Shown here: positions 31,589-39,988 of the stretch, one piece after another
How the letters are laid out: every line of letters starts with the position of its first letter
Numbering within the stretch: position 1 is the first letter of the stretch
Assembly: GCA_947623905.1 (NCBI GenBank)
Contig: CANQHX010000002.1
Location: 20,137 to 84,136 of the forward strand
Length of the DNA stretch: 64,000 bases
Direction: 5' to 3'
Source: an uncultured Lachnospiraceae bacterium
GTDB taxonomy: Bacteria > Bacillota > Clostridia > Lachnospirales > Lachnospiraceae
Notes under the pieces: model-generated
Database searches by the model: none
What the model saw: the letters and a program-made list of their open reading frames with translations, nothing else
Told to the model about the DNA's origin: nothing
Position numbers and translations under genes: made by a program

Positions 31589-32998
31589 CTACCGGATGCA
31601 CAGCGCGTCGCACATGACGCATCTTCTGCTCTTGGTAAAGGTCTTGGCGGAGGTGAGTCCCTCGCCGGTACGGCTGCAGATGGTAAAGGTAGGATACCCT
31701 TCGCCGCCGAAGCCCAACGCCGCGTAGGAAGGGCCGTTCTTCACGAAGATAGCCGTATCCAGCGCCTTGCCGTATCTGGTAAGGTTCTGTACGTTGGTGG
31801 AATGCATGTGAGCGGAATGGCGGTTGCCGTGCTCCAGTTCCACAGCGGTCTCAATGCCCTCGTCCACATCCTTTACCCGGACGATACCCAGAATAGGCAT
31901 CATCAGCTCCGTATCGATAAGGGGATGCTTCTTGTCCCCCTCGAAGATGATGCAGCGCACGTCGGGACCGGCCTCCACGCCGATCATGCCCAAAAGCACC
32001 TTTGCGCTCCGGCCCACGCACTTACGGTTTAAGATGCGCTTGCCATTCTTCTCTACCAGCACCGTCTTCACAAGCCTGTCCACTTCATCGTCGCTGGCAT
32101 AATAGCAGCCGGTCTGCTTCATGCAGGAGATCAGCTCGTCGGCGATGGAATCCACCGCCACCACTTCTTTCTCCGCGATGCAGGGCAGGTTGTTGTCAAA
32201 TGTACATCCGTTTACGATATCCTCTGCCGCCTTGGGGATGTTGGCCGTCTCATCCACCAGTACGGGGGGATTGCCGGCGCCGGCGCCCATGGCCCGCTTG
32301 CCGGAAGACAGCACCGTGGTCACCACGCCGGGACCGCCGGTAGCCACCAGAAGGCTGATATCTTTATGTTTGAATATAGTCTGGCTCACCTCGATGCTGG
32401 GCTCGGCTACCGCCACCGCCAGATTGGCGGGGCCGCCTACCTCCACGCAGGCCCGGTTCACCAGGTCAATGGCCATATTGGATACGTTCTTCGCGCCGGG
32501 ATGGGGCGCGAACACCACCGAGTTTCCGGCGGCCAGCATACCGATGGTATTGCACAGCACCGTCTCGGAAGGATTGGTGGAAGGGGTCACGGCGCCGATC
32601 ACGCCGAAGGGTCCCTGCTCCACAAGAGTCAGGCCCCGGTCGCCGGACCACGCCTGTGTGGACAGATCCTCCGTGCCGGGGGTCTTCTCCGCCACCAGCT
32701 GATGCTTCAGGATCTTGTGGCCCACATTTCCCATGCCGGTCTCCTTCACGCCCAGCTCCGCAAAGGCTCTGGCATTTTCCATGATCTTTTTGCGGATATT
32801 GGCGATGATCTTCTCCCTAAACTCCAGGGGCATGGGCTGGATCTCCTTCTGTGCCTTCTTCGCGGCGGCGATGGCGTCTTCTACATTGTCAAAGATGCCC
32901 ATGAGCTGCCCGCCGCCCTGTGCGGATCCGGTATTGGCCTGAATGCCGTTTATGACGTCACGAACAATTCTCTGAATCTCCTGTTCATTCAAAGCCAT
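31589..32998 (-). CDS. CoA-acylating aldehyde dehydrogenase (PduP-like) with encapsulation peptide
   Basis: 469-residue aldehyde dehydrogenase of the PduP/EutE/AdhE type. Residues about 3-22 (LNEQEIQRIVRDVINGIQAN) form the encapsulation helix, followed by a Gly/Gln linker. The catalytic thiol is Cys273 in NNLPCIAEK and the nucleotide/CoA region is around TPSTNPSET and VATGGPGVV. It oxidises an aldehyde to acyl-CoA with NAD+ and CoA. With the aldolase upstream, lactaldehyde is the expected substrate, giving lactoyl-CoA; propionaldehyde is expected if a diol dehydratase acts from elsewhere. GGAGG is seven bases before the start. Confidence 0.93.
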   Translation of the reverse strand: MALNEQEIQRIVRDVINGIQANTGSAQGGGQLMGIFDNVEDAIAAAKKAQKEIQPMPLEFREKIIANIRKKIMENARAFAELGVKETGMGNVGHKILKHQLVAEKTPGTEDLSTQAWSGDRGLTLVEQGPFGVIGAVTPSTNPSETVLCNTIGMLAAGNSVVFAPHPGAKNVSNMAIDLVNRACVEVGGPANLAVAVAEPSIEVSQTIFKHKDISLLVATGGPGVVTTVLSSGKRAMGAGAGNPPVLVDETANIPKAAEDIVNGCTFDNNLPCIAEKEVVAVDSIADELISCMKQTGCYYASDDEVDRLVKTVLVEKNGKRILNRKCVGRSAKVLLGMIGVEAGPDVRCIIFEGDKKHPLIDTELMMPILGIVRVKDVDEGIETAVELEHGNRHSAHMHSTNVQNLTRYGKALDTAIFVKNGPSYAALGFGGEGYPTFTICSRTGEGLTSAKTFTKSRRCVMCDALCIR

Positions 32999-33067
32999 TC
33001 ATATACCTCCTGTCTTGCCGAGTTTGCCGTCAGGCAAATCTCGCCGAGAATAACGCGCCGCGTTTTC

Positions 33068-33874
33068 TCATTTCATCTGCGCTAAAATCTTCTTTGTCAC
33101 TTCCGCAACCAGCTTCTCCACGTCCGCGTCACTTGCGCCTGCAGCGCTCTCGCCGTGGCAGCCGTGGCAGCCGCCGCCGCACTTGCCACCCAGCTCCGCG
33201 CACAGATTTGCGGGATGCTTGCCGGGAAGACCGAACTGACGGCGGATCTCATACAGGCGGAGCACCTGCTCATGGGACAGAGCCTTGGGGCCGCCCAGCT
33301 GACGTGCCTTGTACAGCAGCTCGGCGTAAAATTCAAGAGACTCCATCTTGTGATATGCGGACAGCAGATCCACGCTGTAGGACAGCGCGCCGTGGTTCTC
33401 CAGCAGCACCGCGTCATAGTAAGGCAGGTACTTCTCTACCGCGTCGGGGATCTCCGTTGTGGAAGGAGTGCCGTACTCGGCGATGGGTACGCAGCCCAGG
33501 GCAATGACTGCCTCCGGCATGATAGGCTCAGTAAGAGGGATGCCTGCAATGGCAAAAGCGGTAGCAAAGGTAGGATGGGCATGTACCACAGAGCCTACGT
33601 CCGGTCTGCACTTGTACACGCGCATATGCATCTTGATCTCTGAAGAAGGCTTGAAATTGCCGTTTGCCTGGATCACATTGCCCTCCTTGTCCACCTTGCA
33701 GATGTACTCAGGGGTCATAAATCCCTTGGACACGCCGGTAGGCGTACATAAAAACTCATTGTCATTGAGTTTTACGGAGATGTTGCCGTCATTGGCGGCA
33801 ACCATGTTTCTGTCGTAGATCCTCTTACCGATCTCGCAGATCTGCTTTTTGATTTCAAATTCGTTTACTGCCAT
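33068..33874 (-). CDS. Class II aldolase (FucA/RhaD-like) with Cys-rich linker and C-terminal encapsulation helix
   Basis: 268 residues, first gene of the BMC operon. The aldolase domain (1-about 215) has the zinc ligands His98 and His100 (HAH) and His161 (ENHG), and Glu79 in the place of the FucA catalytic Glu. It should split fuculose-1-P or rhamnulose-1-P into dihydroxyacetone-P and lactaldehyde. The C-terminus is unusual: Cys225, Cys232, Cys236 and Cys239 lie in a Gly-rich stretch containing CHGCH (236-240), followed by a linker and an amphipathic helix (DADVEKLVAEVTKKILAQM) that looks like an encapsulation peptide. Sugar isomerase and kinase genes are not in the window. Confidence 0.9.
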   Translation of the reverse strand: MAVNEFEIKKQICEIGKRIYDRNMVAANDGNISVKLNDNEFLCTPTGVSKGFMTPEYICKVDKEGNVIQANGNFKPSSEIKMHMRVYKCRPDVGSVVHAHPTFATAFAIAGIPLTEPIMPEAVIALGCVPIAEYGTPSTTEIPDAVEKYLPYYDAVLLENHGALSYSVDLLSAYHKMESLEFYAELLYKARQLGGPKALSHEQVLRLYEIRRQFGLPGKHPANLCAELGGKCGGGCHGCHGESAAGASDADVEKLVAEVTKKILAQMK

Positions 33875-33928
33875 TGAAACTTCCTCCTTATATGTTTGTT
33901 TATGTTGTTTTTTTTGTGTTTTGCTAAT

Positions 33929-33957
33929 ATTCTATCATTTTACCGACATTTTTGCAA
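33929..33957 (-). promoter_or_regulatory. Probable promoter of the BMC operon
   Basis: TTGCAA (33952-33957), a 17-base spacer and TAGAAT (33929-33934) on the minus strand, about 55 bases before the aldolase start. The 228-base gap 33875-34102 is AT-rich and holds no gene. I see no clear catabolite-repression (cre) site. Confidence 0.55.
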
Positions 33958-34102
33958 TAGATTTCTAAACTTTTTGTTACAAATCATTTTTTTGCGAAAA
34001 ACGGCCTGTTTTCCTTATTTTAAGGGGATTCCCGCATGTTATGTAACCTCTCTCCCACGGCTTTTCCAAAAATCAACACAAAGCCACATGACCCAACAGT
34101 TT

Positions 34103-35242
34103 TCAGGGGCGATAATGCGATTTCCCATACATTCTTCCCAGCTGGGGCTGCCCCATGGCGAACAATGCCCGGTTGATCTGATGGATATCATAGATCCCGT
34201 TCTCAAGAAAATACCACAGGATCACGTCAGATCTTCTGGCCGCGCTGAAGGAATATCCCGCGCTCTGAAGAAGGTCCCGTGTCTCGTCAATAGACAGGCC
34301 CAGCCCCACCGCCCAGGCCATCACCTCCTGGATGTCCGGTACCGGAGGCCTGCGCCGGTAATACACCTTTATATCCCCCGGCCTGAGGTTGGCTCCCGCG
34401 CAGACCGCTCCGGATGTGGCTCTTTTCTGCTCCATATGCCGCATAAGCTGCCGGGCAAACATGCTGCCGTCCTTTTTCCGGCTCCCCGCCTCTTCCGACG
34501 GCCGTTTCTCCTCTGTTTTCCGGGACTTTCCGCCGCCGGAACGGAGAAACGCGTTCACGTCGATCTCCTTTCCCAGCAGGTCCAGACGGGGCTCCTCCCG
34601 CAGGGTCGCCACCTGCTCCCTGTCGGCGCTGCGGTACAGTGCCAGCAGCTCCCGGAACTCTCTGTCCAGGCCGCCGGGCTGCGCTGCCCGGGATGTCCTT
34701 TCCGGAGAATGATCCTCGAAATAATATTCCAGATAGAAATCCAGATTTTTTTTGATCTGTTCATTTAAAAACACCTGGCCGGCGTCCTCCGCGACAAGCC
34801 ATATCTCCATGGGAGAATGGGACAGCTGACGGGCCACGCACTGTATCAGCACATCCATGGCCTCCTCCCCGGGATATCCGTGGATCCCCACAGACAAAAG
34901 GGGCAGGGCAACGCTTCTGCACTGTCTGGAACGTGCCGCGCGGAACACCGCGTTGTAGGTGTCCTCCAGTTCCCGCCGTTCTTCTCTTTTCCCGCCGTGC
35001 CACACGGGTCCCACCGCGTGGATCACGTATCTGGCAGGCAGCCGGTAGCCCGGCGTGATCACCGCATGCCCCGTCCCGCATCGCCCGATACGCCTGCAGG
35101 CGGCCTCCATGCGCTCTGCGCCGGCCGCCAGAAAAATATCCTGGCAGATGCCGCCGGTCATTCGCAGCTTATAATTTGCCATGTTTACAATGGCGTCCGT
35201 CTTCATTTTTGTAATATCGGTTTTTACGATCCGAAAGGGCAT
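34103..35242 (-). CDS. Macro-domain protein with C-terminal helical module
   Basis: 379 residues. An N-terminal macro domain (about 1-170; KTDAIVNMANYKL, AGAERMEAACRRIG, RYVIHAVGPVW, SVALPLLSVGIHGYP) binds ADP-ribose-type ligands and may remove ADP-ribose or hydrolyse O-acetyl-ADP-ribose. The expected VNAAN reads VNMAN. A charged, probably disordered linker (about 185-290) leads to a helical domain (EVMAWAVGLGLSIDETRDLLQSAGYSFSAA...NGIYDIHQINRALF). I recognise a similar C-terminal module in other Clostridia proteins of unknown function. It lies 41 bases downstream of the SseB-like gene on the same strand, a likely two-gene operon. Confidence 0.85.
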   Translation of the reverse strand: MPFRIVKTDITKMKTDAIVNMANYKLRMTGGICQDIFLAAGAERMEAACRRIGRCGTGHAVITPGYRLPARYVIHAVGPVWHGGKREERRELEDTYNAVFRAARSRQCRSVALPLLSVGIHGYPGEEAMDVLIQCVARQLSHSPMEIWLVAEDAGQVFLNEQIKKNLDFYLEYYFEDHSPERTSRAAQPGGLDREFRELLALYRSADREQVATLREEPRLDLLGKEIDVNAFLRSGGGKSRKTEEKRPSEEAGSRKKDGSMFARQLMRHMEQKRATSGAVCAGANLRPGDIKVYYRRRPPVPDIQEVMAWAVGLGLSIDETRDLLQSAGYSFSAARRSDVILWYFLENGIYDIHQINRALFAMGQPQLGRMYGKSHYRP

Positions 35243-35283
35243 GTATGCTCCGTTCCGCCTCCGGCACGGACAGCGCGGCCTAC

Positions 35284-36093
35284 TTACGCATTTCCGCGGG
35301 CGCCGCTGCCGCCGGGGCTGAAATTTTTCTTTACATGTTCGTACTGAGGCCGCTCCATGAGGAGATTGCAGCCCAGAGGATTGATCATATACCCCTTCAG
35401 CCTGGAATACATGAACTTATCCAGATCCCAGAACGGCACGATGAGGCACTCCAGCTGTTTCTGCTGGCTGTACTTTACAAATTCCATGGCATCGGTAAAC
35501 AGAGGCTGGAACAGGTTGCCCTCTTTGTCCCGTATGGTAAGCATCTCCACCTGCCGTCTGGAAGGGTCCTGGCTCTGGCTGCCGTTTTGGATCATTTTGT
35601 AGGGGATGAGGAAGGACGTCTTTGCCAGGTTTGTCATGACCTCCTCCTCCATAGCCGCCAGACCGCGCTTTTGCTCCGCCGGAACCGGCCGCCGCACCTC
35701 CTGAAGAAAATAAAGCATGGGCAGCTGGAGCCTGGCGTTCTGCAGCTGCATCATGCGGGACGGCATGGAAGCATAGTCCGGCTTTTTCGCCAGCTCCGAC
35801 AGGCTGAAGGTCTTCTCCTCCCCGCCCATATTCAGCAGCACGCCGTCCACGCCGATATAATACATACCCGTGAAGAACTGGGTATACTGGGCCTTTTTGC
35901 ACTCTACGCAGCGCACCGGACGCTTTTCCTCGGCAAACTGCCCGGCGCAGGCGTCGTAGTTTTCCTTTTTGTCAAATACCAGCAGAAGGTCATAGGCCGT
36001 GTCCGGCTGCTGGTATACATAAGGCATGCTGGTGCATGCCGAATACATCACATAGATCTGATCTGTCTGTTCCAGAGGTTTCAAAAACCCCAC
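35284..36093 (-). CDS. SseB-like protein
   Basis: 269 residues, cytosolic. Parts of the sequence (SLSELAKKPDYASMPSRMM, LQLPMLYFLQEVRRP and MEFVKYSQQKQLECLIVPFWDL) look like the SseB N-terminal-like fold, known as an enhanced-serine-sensitivity or secretion-accessory family of unclear role in Gram-positives. I hold this recognition at medium confidence. The frame opens with GTG at 36093 only one base after AAGGAG; TTG at 36084 has better spacing, so the true start is open. It is followed by the macro-domain gene. Confidence 0.6.
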   Translation of the reverse strand: MGFLKPLEQTDQIYVMYSACTSMPYVYQQPDTAYDLLLVFDKKENYDACAGQFAEEKRPVRCVECKKAQYTQFFTGMYYIGVDGVLLNMGGEEKTFSLSELAKKPDYASMPSRMMQLQNARLQLPMLYFLQEVRRPVPAEQKRGLAAMEEEVMTNLAKTSFLIPYKMIQNGSQSQDPSRRQVEMLTIRDKEGNLFQPLFTDAMEFVKYSQQKQLECLIVPFWDLDKFMYSRLKGYMINPLGCNLLMERPQYEHVKKNFSPGGSGARGNA

Positions 36094-36156
36094 GCTCCTT
36101 TACATAATATCTGCCTTTCAGTATACATGAAAAACCCTTTTGATACAATACTTTGA

Positions 36157-36276
36157 CAGAAAATCCCTCCTGCGGTATCATTAAGCATCGGCCTGAAAAC
36201 GACATTTCCCTTCCTGATGACCGTCGTCGGCGCGGCGCTGTACTTTATCCTCTCCAACTTCACGGACTACTGCTGA
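36157..36276 (+). pseudogene. Possible C-terminal remnant of a membrane protein
   Basis: This 40-codon open stretch on the plus strand has no start codon with a ribosome site. It encodes a plausible C-terminal transmembrane segment (FLMTVVGAALYFILSNFTDY) ending in TGA. It looks like the tail of a deleted gene. It is short and could be chance, but the base use fits coding DNA of this genome. Confidence 0.3.
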
Positions 36277-36280
36277 ATAA

Positions 36281-36337
36281 GGCCGGAAGATCCGCGCGTT
36301 CGCCCCACAGGGCTTTAACAGCGCGGATCCTCCGGCC
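36281..36337 (-). terminator. Long imperfect hairpin after the purine permease gene
   Basis: GGCCGGAAGATCCGCGCG (from 36281) pairs with GCGCGGATCCTCCGGCC (36321-36337), with one or two bulges. It is about 40 bases past the stop of the 36376-37737 gene. No strong T-run follows, so termination efficiency is uncertain. Confidence 0.5.
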
Positions 36338-36375
36338 ATTGTAATTTCTATCGTTACTTTATACTGCCGATCCTT

Positions 36376-37737
36376 TTACAGGAAGATATATTTCAGAATG
36401 AACAGCACCGCCAGAACATACATGAGAGGCGTTACCTTCTTTGCCTTGCCGCAGATGGCATTGAGCACTACATAGGAGATAATGCCGATGGAAATACCCT
36501 CGGAAATGCTGTAGAACAGCGGCATAGCGATGATGCAGAGGTATGCGGGGATCGCTTCCGTCATATTGTCCTCGGTAAACTTAATATCCGTGATCGCCCC
36601 AAACATCAGGAAGCCCACCATGATCAGCGCCGGAGCGGTGGCAAAGGAAGGGATCGCCGTAAAGATGGGGGAGAACAGGGTAGCTGCCAAAAACAACAGG
36701 CCGGTCACAAGAGCGGTAAGGCCGGTGCGTCCGCCCACTGCCACGCCTGCGGAAGACTCCACAAATGTGGTGGTAGTGGAAGTACCCAGCACAGCGCCTG
36801 CCGTAGTGGCTATGGCGTCGGACAAAAGAGCAGGCTTGATGCCGGGCAGATGGCCTTCTTCATCCAGCATATCCGCCTTAGTCGCCACGCCGATGAGAGT
36901 GCCCAGTGTATCAAAAATATCCACAAACAGGAAAGAGAATATAACGATGATAAAGTTGATGATGCCCACGGAACTGAAATCCACATGGAAGCACTGTCCG
37001 AAGGTGTTGCCCAGAGCGGAAAAATCAACGCTGACGACACCGGCGGGGAACAGGCTGTAATATCCCGCGTCGGGAGCCGGTACGTAGATCCCCACCAGCT
37101 GACAGAGCATGCCCAGCACCCAGGTAGCCACGATGCCGATAAGGATAGCGCCTTTCACTCTCTTTATGTACAGAATGGCTGTGATGAACAGTCCGATCAC
37201 CGCCAGCAGAGCGCAGATACCGGACGTATTAAAATTGTCCACAAAGCTGGTGATGGTCACCAGTGTGGAGGAGGCCACGGAAAGTCCCGCGTTCTGCAGA
37301 CCGATAAAGGCGATGAACATGCCGATACCTACCGACACGCCTTTTTTCAGGTTCATGGGAATAGCGTTGAAGATCGCTTCCCGCACATTGGTCAGAGACA
37401 GCAGAACAAAAATGAGGCCTTCCACGAACACGGCCAGCAGCGCAACCTGCCAGGAAGCGATACCGCCGATGACAACGGTGTAGGCAAGATACGCGTTCAG
37501 TCCCATGCCGGCCGACAGGGCAAAGGGCATATTGGCCAGAAACGCCATGCACAGGGTGCCGATAAAGGACGCCAGAGCCGTGGCGATCAGCACCGCGTTG
37601 GGATCCATCCCCGCGTCGCCCAGGATGCTGGGATTCACAGCCAGGATGTACGCCATGGTCATAAACGTGGTGATACCGGCCATGATCTCTGTTTTCACAT
37701 CCGTGTTGTGTGCCTTCAGCTTAAACAGTTTTTCCAT
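36376..37737 (-). CDS. NCS2-family purine permease (AzgA/PbuG-like)
   Basis: 453-residue multi-pass permease (about 12-14 transmembrane segments) of the AzgA-like branch of the NCS2 group, importing hypoxanthine, guanine or adenine. Motifs: EIMAGITTFMTMAYILAVNPSIL, SAGMGLNAYLAYTVV, FLFVDIFDTLGTLIGVA and TTTTFVESSAGVAVGGRTG. AGAGGA precedes the ATG. It is directly downstream of apt on the same strand (about 55 bases), so uptake and salvage of the base are probably co-expressed; adenine or hypoxanthine is thus the likely cargo. No purine riboswitch is visible in front. Confidence 0.9.
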   Translation of the reverse strand: MEKLFKLKAHNTDVKTEIMAGITTFMTMAYILAVNPSILGDAGMDPNAVLIATALASFIGTLCMAFLANMPFALSAGMGLNAYLAYTVVIGGIASWQVALLAVFVEGLIFVLLSLTNVREAIFNAIPMNLKKGVSVGIGMFIAFIGLQNAGLSVASSTLVTITSFVDNFNTSGICALLAVIGLFITAILYIKRVKGAILIGIVATWVLGMLCQLVGIYVPAPDAGYYSLFPAGVVSVDFSALGNTFGQCFHVDFSSVGIINFIIVIFSFLFVDIFDTLGTLIGVATKADMLDEEGHLPGIKPALLSDAIATTAGAVLGTSTTTTFVESSAGVAVGGRTGLTALVTGLLFLAATLFSPIFTAIPSFATAPALIMVGFLMFGAITDIKFTEDNMTEAIPAYLCIIAMPLFYSISEGISIGIISYVVLNAICGKAKKVTPLMYVLAVLFILKYIFL

Positions 37738-37793
37738 TTTTTCCTCTTTTCTGCGGCATTTGCGCCGCTCTCTCTTACGTTTGCTGAGTGCCT

Positions 37794-38318
37794 TTATTTT
37801 CCGTCGTATGCGATCACAGTGTCCAGATCATAGCCTTCCAGCAGCTCCCGGCCTTTCAGGCCCCGAAGCTCCATGAGGCAGACGATCTTTACCACCTGGG
37901 CGCCCAGCTCCTCCAGAAGCTCTGCCGCCGCCCTGATGGTGCCGCCGGTGGCGATGAGGTCGTCTATGAGCACTACCTTCATGCCCGGCGTCACGTCGTC
38001 CTTGTGGATCTCGATCACTGCGCTTCCATACTCCAGATCATACTCCTTCTCCACTGTGGCCCGGGGCAGCTTGCCCTTCTTGCGCACAGGGATGAACGGC
38101 TTGTGGAGATTGTAGGCGATGGGCATGCCAAAGAGGAAGCCTCTGGATTCCAGCGCCACCACCGCGTCAAATTCCACTCCGTCCAGACATGCCTGCATCT
38201 CGTCCACAGCCGCCTGCAGTCCGTCAGGATGTCCGATCACCGTCGTAATGTCTCTGAAGATAATTCCTTTCTCCGGAAAATCCGGAATGCTTGTCACATA
38301 CTGTTCCGCCTTGCTCAT
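37794..38318 (-). CDS. apt: Adenine phosphoribosyltransferase
   Basis: 174-residue enzyme converting adenine and PRPP to AMP. The PRPP-binding loop VVLIDDLIATGGTIRAA and the substrate-side motifs PDFPEKGIIFRDIT and ESRGFLFGMPIAY are complete. Length is usual (about 170-175). It is first in a two-gene unit with the purine permease. The upstream gap to the MATE gene carries a very long palindrome. Confidence 0.96.
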   Translation of the reverse strand: MSKAEQYVTSIPDFPEKGIIFRDITTVIGHPDGLQAAVDEMQACLDGVEFDAVVALESRGFLFGMPIAYNLHKPFIPVRKKGKLPRATVEKEYDLEYGSAVIEIHKDDVTPGMKVVLIDDLIATGGTIRAAAELLEELGAQVVKIVCLMELRGLKGRELLEGYDLDTVIAYDGK

Positions 38319-38476
38319 CTGTTTTCTGTCCTTTCTGTTATTTTTTCAGATTACCGAAAATGCCCCGGATGAAATCCCGGCTTACTTCCCTGTTCTTTCA
38401 TCTCTATATTTCGTTCCCATTATATCATTATTTCCATATAATAACAATATTTTTGCGTGAATAAGTGGAGGGCGGC

Positions 38477-38546
38477 AACAGCGATAGGGCTCCGGGCCGG
38501 GGGCTATGCCATGGCATAGCCCCCGGCCCGGAGCCCTATTGCTGTT
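38477..38546. repeat. Very long near-perfect palindrome (34-bp arms)
   Basis: The arms 38477-38510 and 38513-38546 are complementary along 34 bases with a two-base centre (AT). The only mismatch is 38483/38540, which would be a G-U pair in a plus-strand RNA. The right arm runs into the stop codon of the MATE gene. There is no T-run on either side, so it is not a classical terminator. It could act as a mRNA 3' end stabiliser, a cruciform or a palindromic repeat unit. Confidence 0.85.
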
Positions 38547-39861
38547 ACCAGTACTTCCATTTCCCCCGGATGTATCTTCCCACAAAGCACGCGGAGCGGA
38601 AGATCCAGTCCATGACCATGGCGGTCCATATACCGATGGCCCCCATGCCCATTCCCTGGCCGATGACATAGCTGAAGCCCACGCGGAAAACCACCATGGA
38701 AAATACGGAGACCACCATGGTAAATTTTACGTCATTGCACGCCCGGAGCATATTGGGCAGCACAAAGGCGACCGGCCACAGGATCATGGCGCAGCCGTTG
38801 TGGATCATCACCAGTATGTAAGCCAGCCGGGTCGTCTCCCCGCTGAGATGGTATACCTTCAGGATCCAAGGCAGGGACAGCAGGATCACGGAGTTGACAA
38901 CCGCCGTGAACAGGTAAGTCATACCCATGAGCTTTTTCGTGTACAGCCGCACCTGCTTTTCATCTCCCGCCCCTACACACTGGCCGATGACGGTGATCAT
39001 AGCCAGGGACATGGCCTGCCCCACGATACAGCCCATGCCGTCCAGGCTGTTGGCCACGCCGTTGGCGGCGATCTGCACCGTGCCGAAGCCGGCGATGATG
39101 CTGACGATGATCACCCGGCCCAGCTGGAAGATACCGTTCTCGATGCCGCTGGGGATGCCGATCTGCAGGATCCGCCGCACTACCTTCGGTTCAAATTGGA
39201 ATCTGCCTCCTGAAATATAAATGGTCTGGTCAGGATTTTTCAGCAGCCTGTACAGTACCACCGCCGCCACGCCGCGGGATACCAGCGACGGGATGGCCAC
39301 GCCTTCCACGCCCATGCCCAGGCCGAAAATACACACGGCGTTGCCCGCCACGTTGATGACGTTCATCAGCACGGATACTTTAAACGTGATCCGGGAATTC
39401 CCCATGGACCGAAACAGAGCGGCGCAGGAATTGTACACTGCCAGAAGAGGAAACGACAGCCCGGTAATGATCAGATAGGTGACGGCATTCGCCATCACGT
39501 CATCCTCGATCCTGCCGAAGAGCAGCCGCAGCACCGGCACCCGCAGCGCGATGACGACCACCGTGACTCCCACGGTGATCAGCGCCGATGTGACGATCAG
39601 CTGCCGGGCGGAATGGCACGCGGCGTCCCGTTTCCCGGCGCCGATGAACTGGGAAGTGACCACCGCGCCGCCGGTAGCCAGCGCTGCCAGCACGCTGATG
39701 ATCAGGTTGTTGAACATATCGACAAGCGACACCCCGGAAATGGCCGCTTCTCCTACAGAGGACACCATCATAGTGTCCGCCATGCCGACGGTGATGGCCA
39801 GCGCCTGCTCCAAGATCAGCGGTATGATAAGTTTTTTCAGATCTTCTTTGGAAAATAACAT
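38545..39861 (-). CDS. MATE-family efflux transporter
   Basis: 438-residue multidrug and toxin extrusion protein with 12 transmembrane segments in two related halves. Motifs: LILEQALAITVGMADTMMVSSVGEAAISGVSLVD at the start and the repeated GIPSGIENGIFQLGRVIIVSIIAGFG at the second half. It is expected to export cationic compounds using a sodium or proton gradient. The gene stands alone, with a palindrome at its 3' end and a short gap to a bidirectional terminator upstream. Confidence 0.92.
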   Translation of the reverse strand: MLFSKEDLKKLIIPLILEQALAITVGMADTMMVSSVGEAAISGVSLVDMFNNLIISVLAALATGGAVVTSQFIGAGKRDAACHSARQLIVTSALITVGVTVVVIALRVPVLRLLFGRIEDDVMANAVTYLIITGLSFPLLAVYNSCAALFRSMGNSRITFKVSVLMNVINVAGNAVCIFGLGMGVEGVAIPSLVSRGVAAVVLYRLLKNPDQTIYISGGRFQFEPKVVRRILQIGIPSGIENGIFQLGRVIIVSIIAGFGTVQIAANGVANSLDGMGCIVGQAMSLAMITVIGQCVGAGDEKQVRLYTKKLMGMTYLFTAVVNSVILLSLPWILKVYHLSGETTRLAYILVMIHNGCAMILWPVAFVLPNMLRACNDVKFTMVVSVFSMVVFRVGFSYVIGQGMGMGAIGIWTAMVMDWIFRSACFVGRYIRGKWKYW

Positions 39862-39924
39862 AAGACATCTGCCTTTTGACCCGCGGATAAACCGCCTGTT
39901 TTTTTACGCATTTTCATCATACAC

Positions 39925-39962
39925 AAAAAATGAGCATCACGCAATGTGATGCTCACTTTTTT
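39925..39962 (-). terminator. Bidirectional terminator between the wall-anchored protein and MATE genes
   Basis: AAAAAATGAGCATCAC (39925-39940) pairs with GTGATGCTCACTTTTTT (39946-39962) around a five-base loop. On the minus strand it ends in TTTTTT, about 25 bases after the stop of the 39989-40645 gene. Confidence 0.85.
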
Positions 39963-39988
39963 CATGTACTTTTGACAAAACCAGCTGT

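Noticed and set aside
26055..33874. B12-dependent Pdu or Eut operon
   Set aside because: No diol dehydratase, reactivase, ethanolamine lyase or cobalamin genes are present; the class II aldolase at the head points to a fucose/rhamnose-type compartment.
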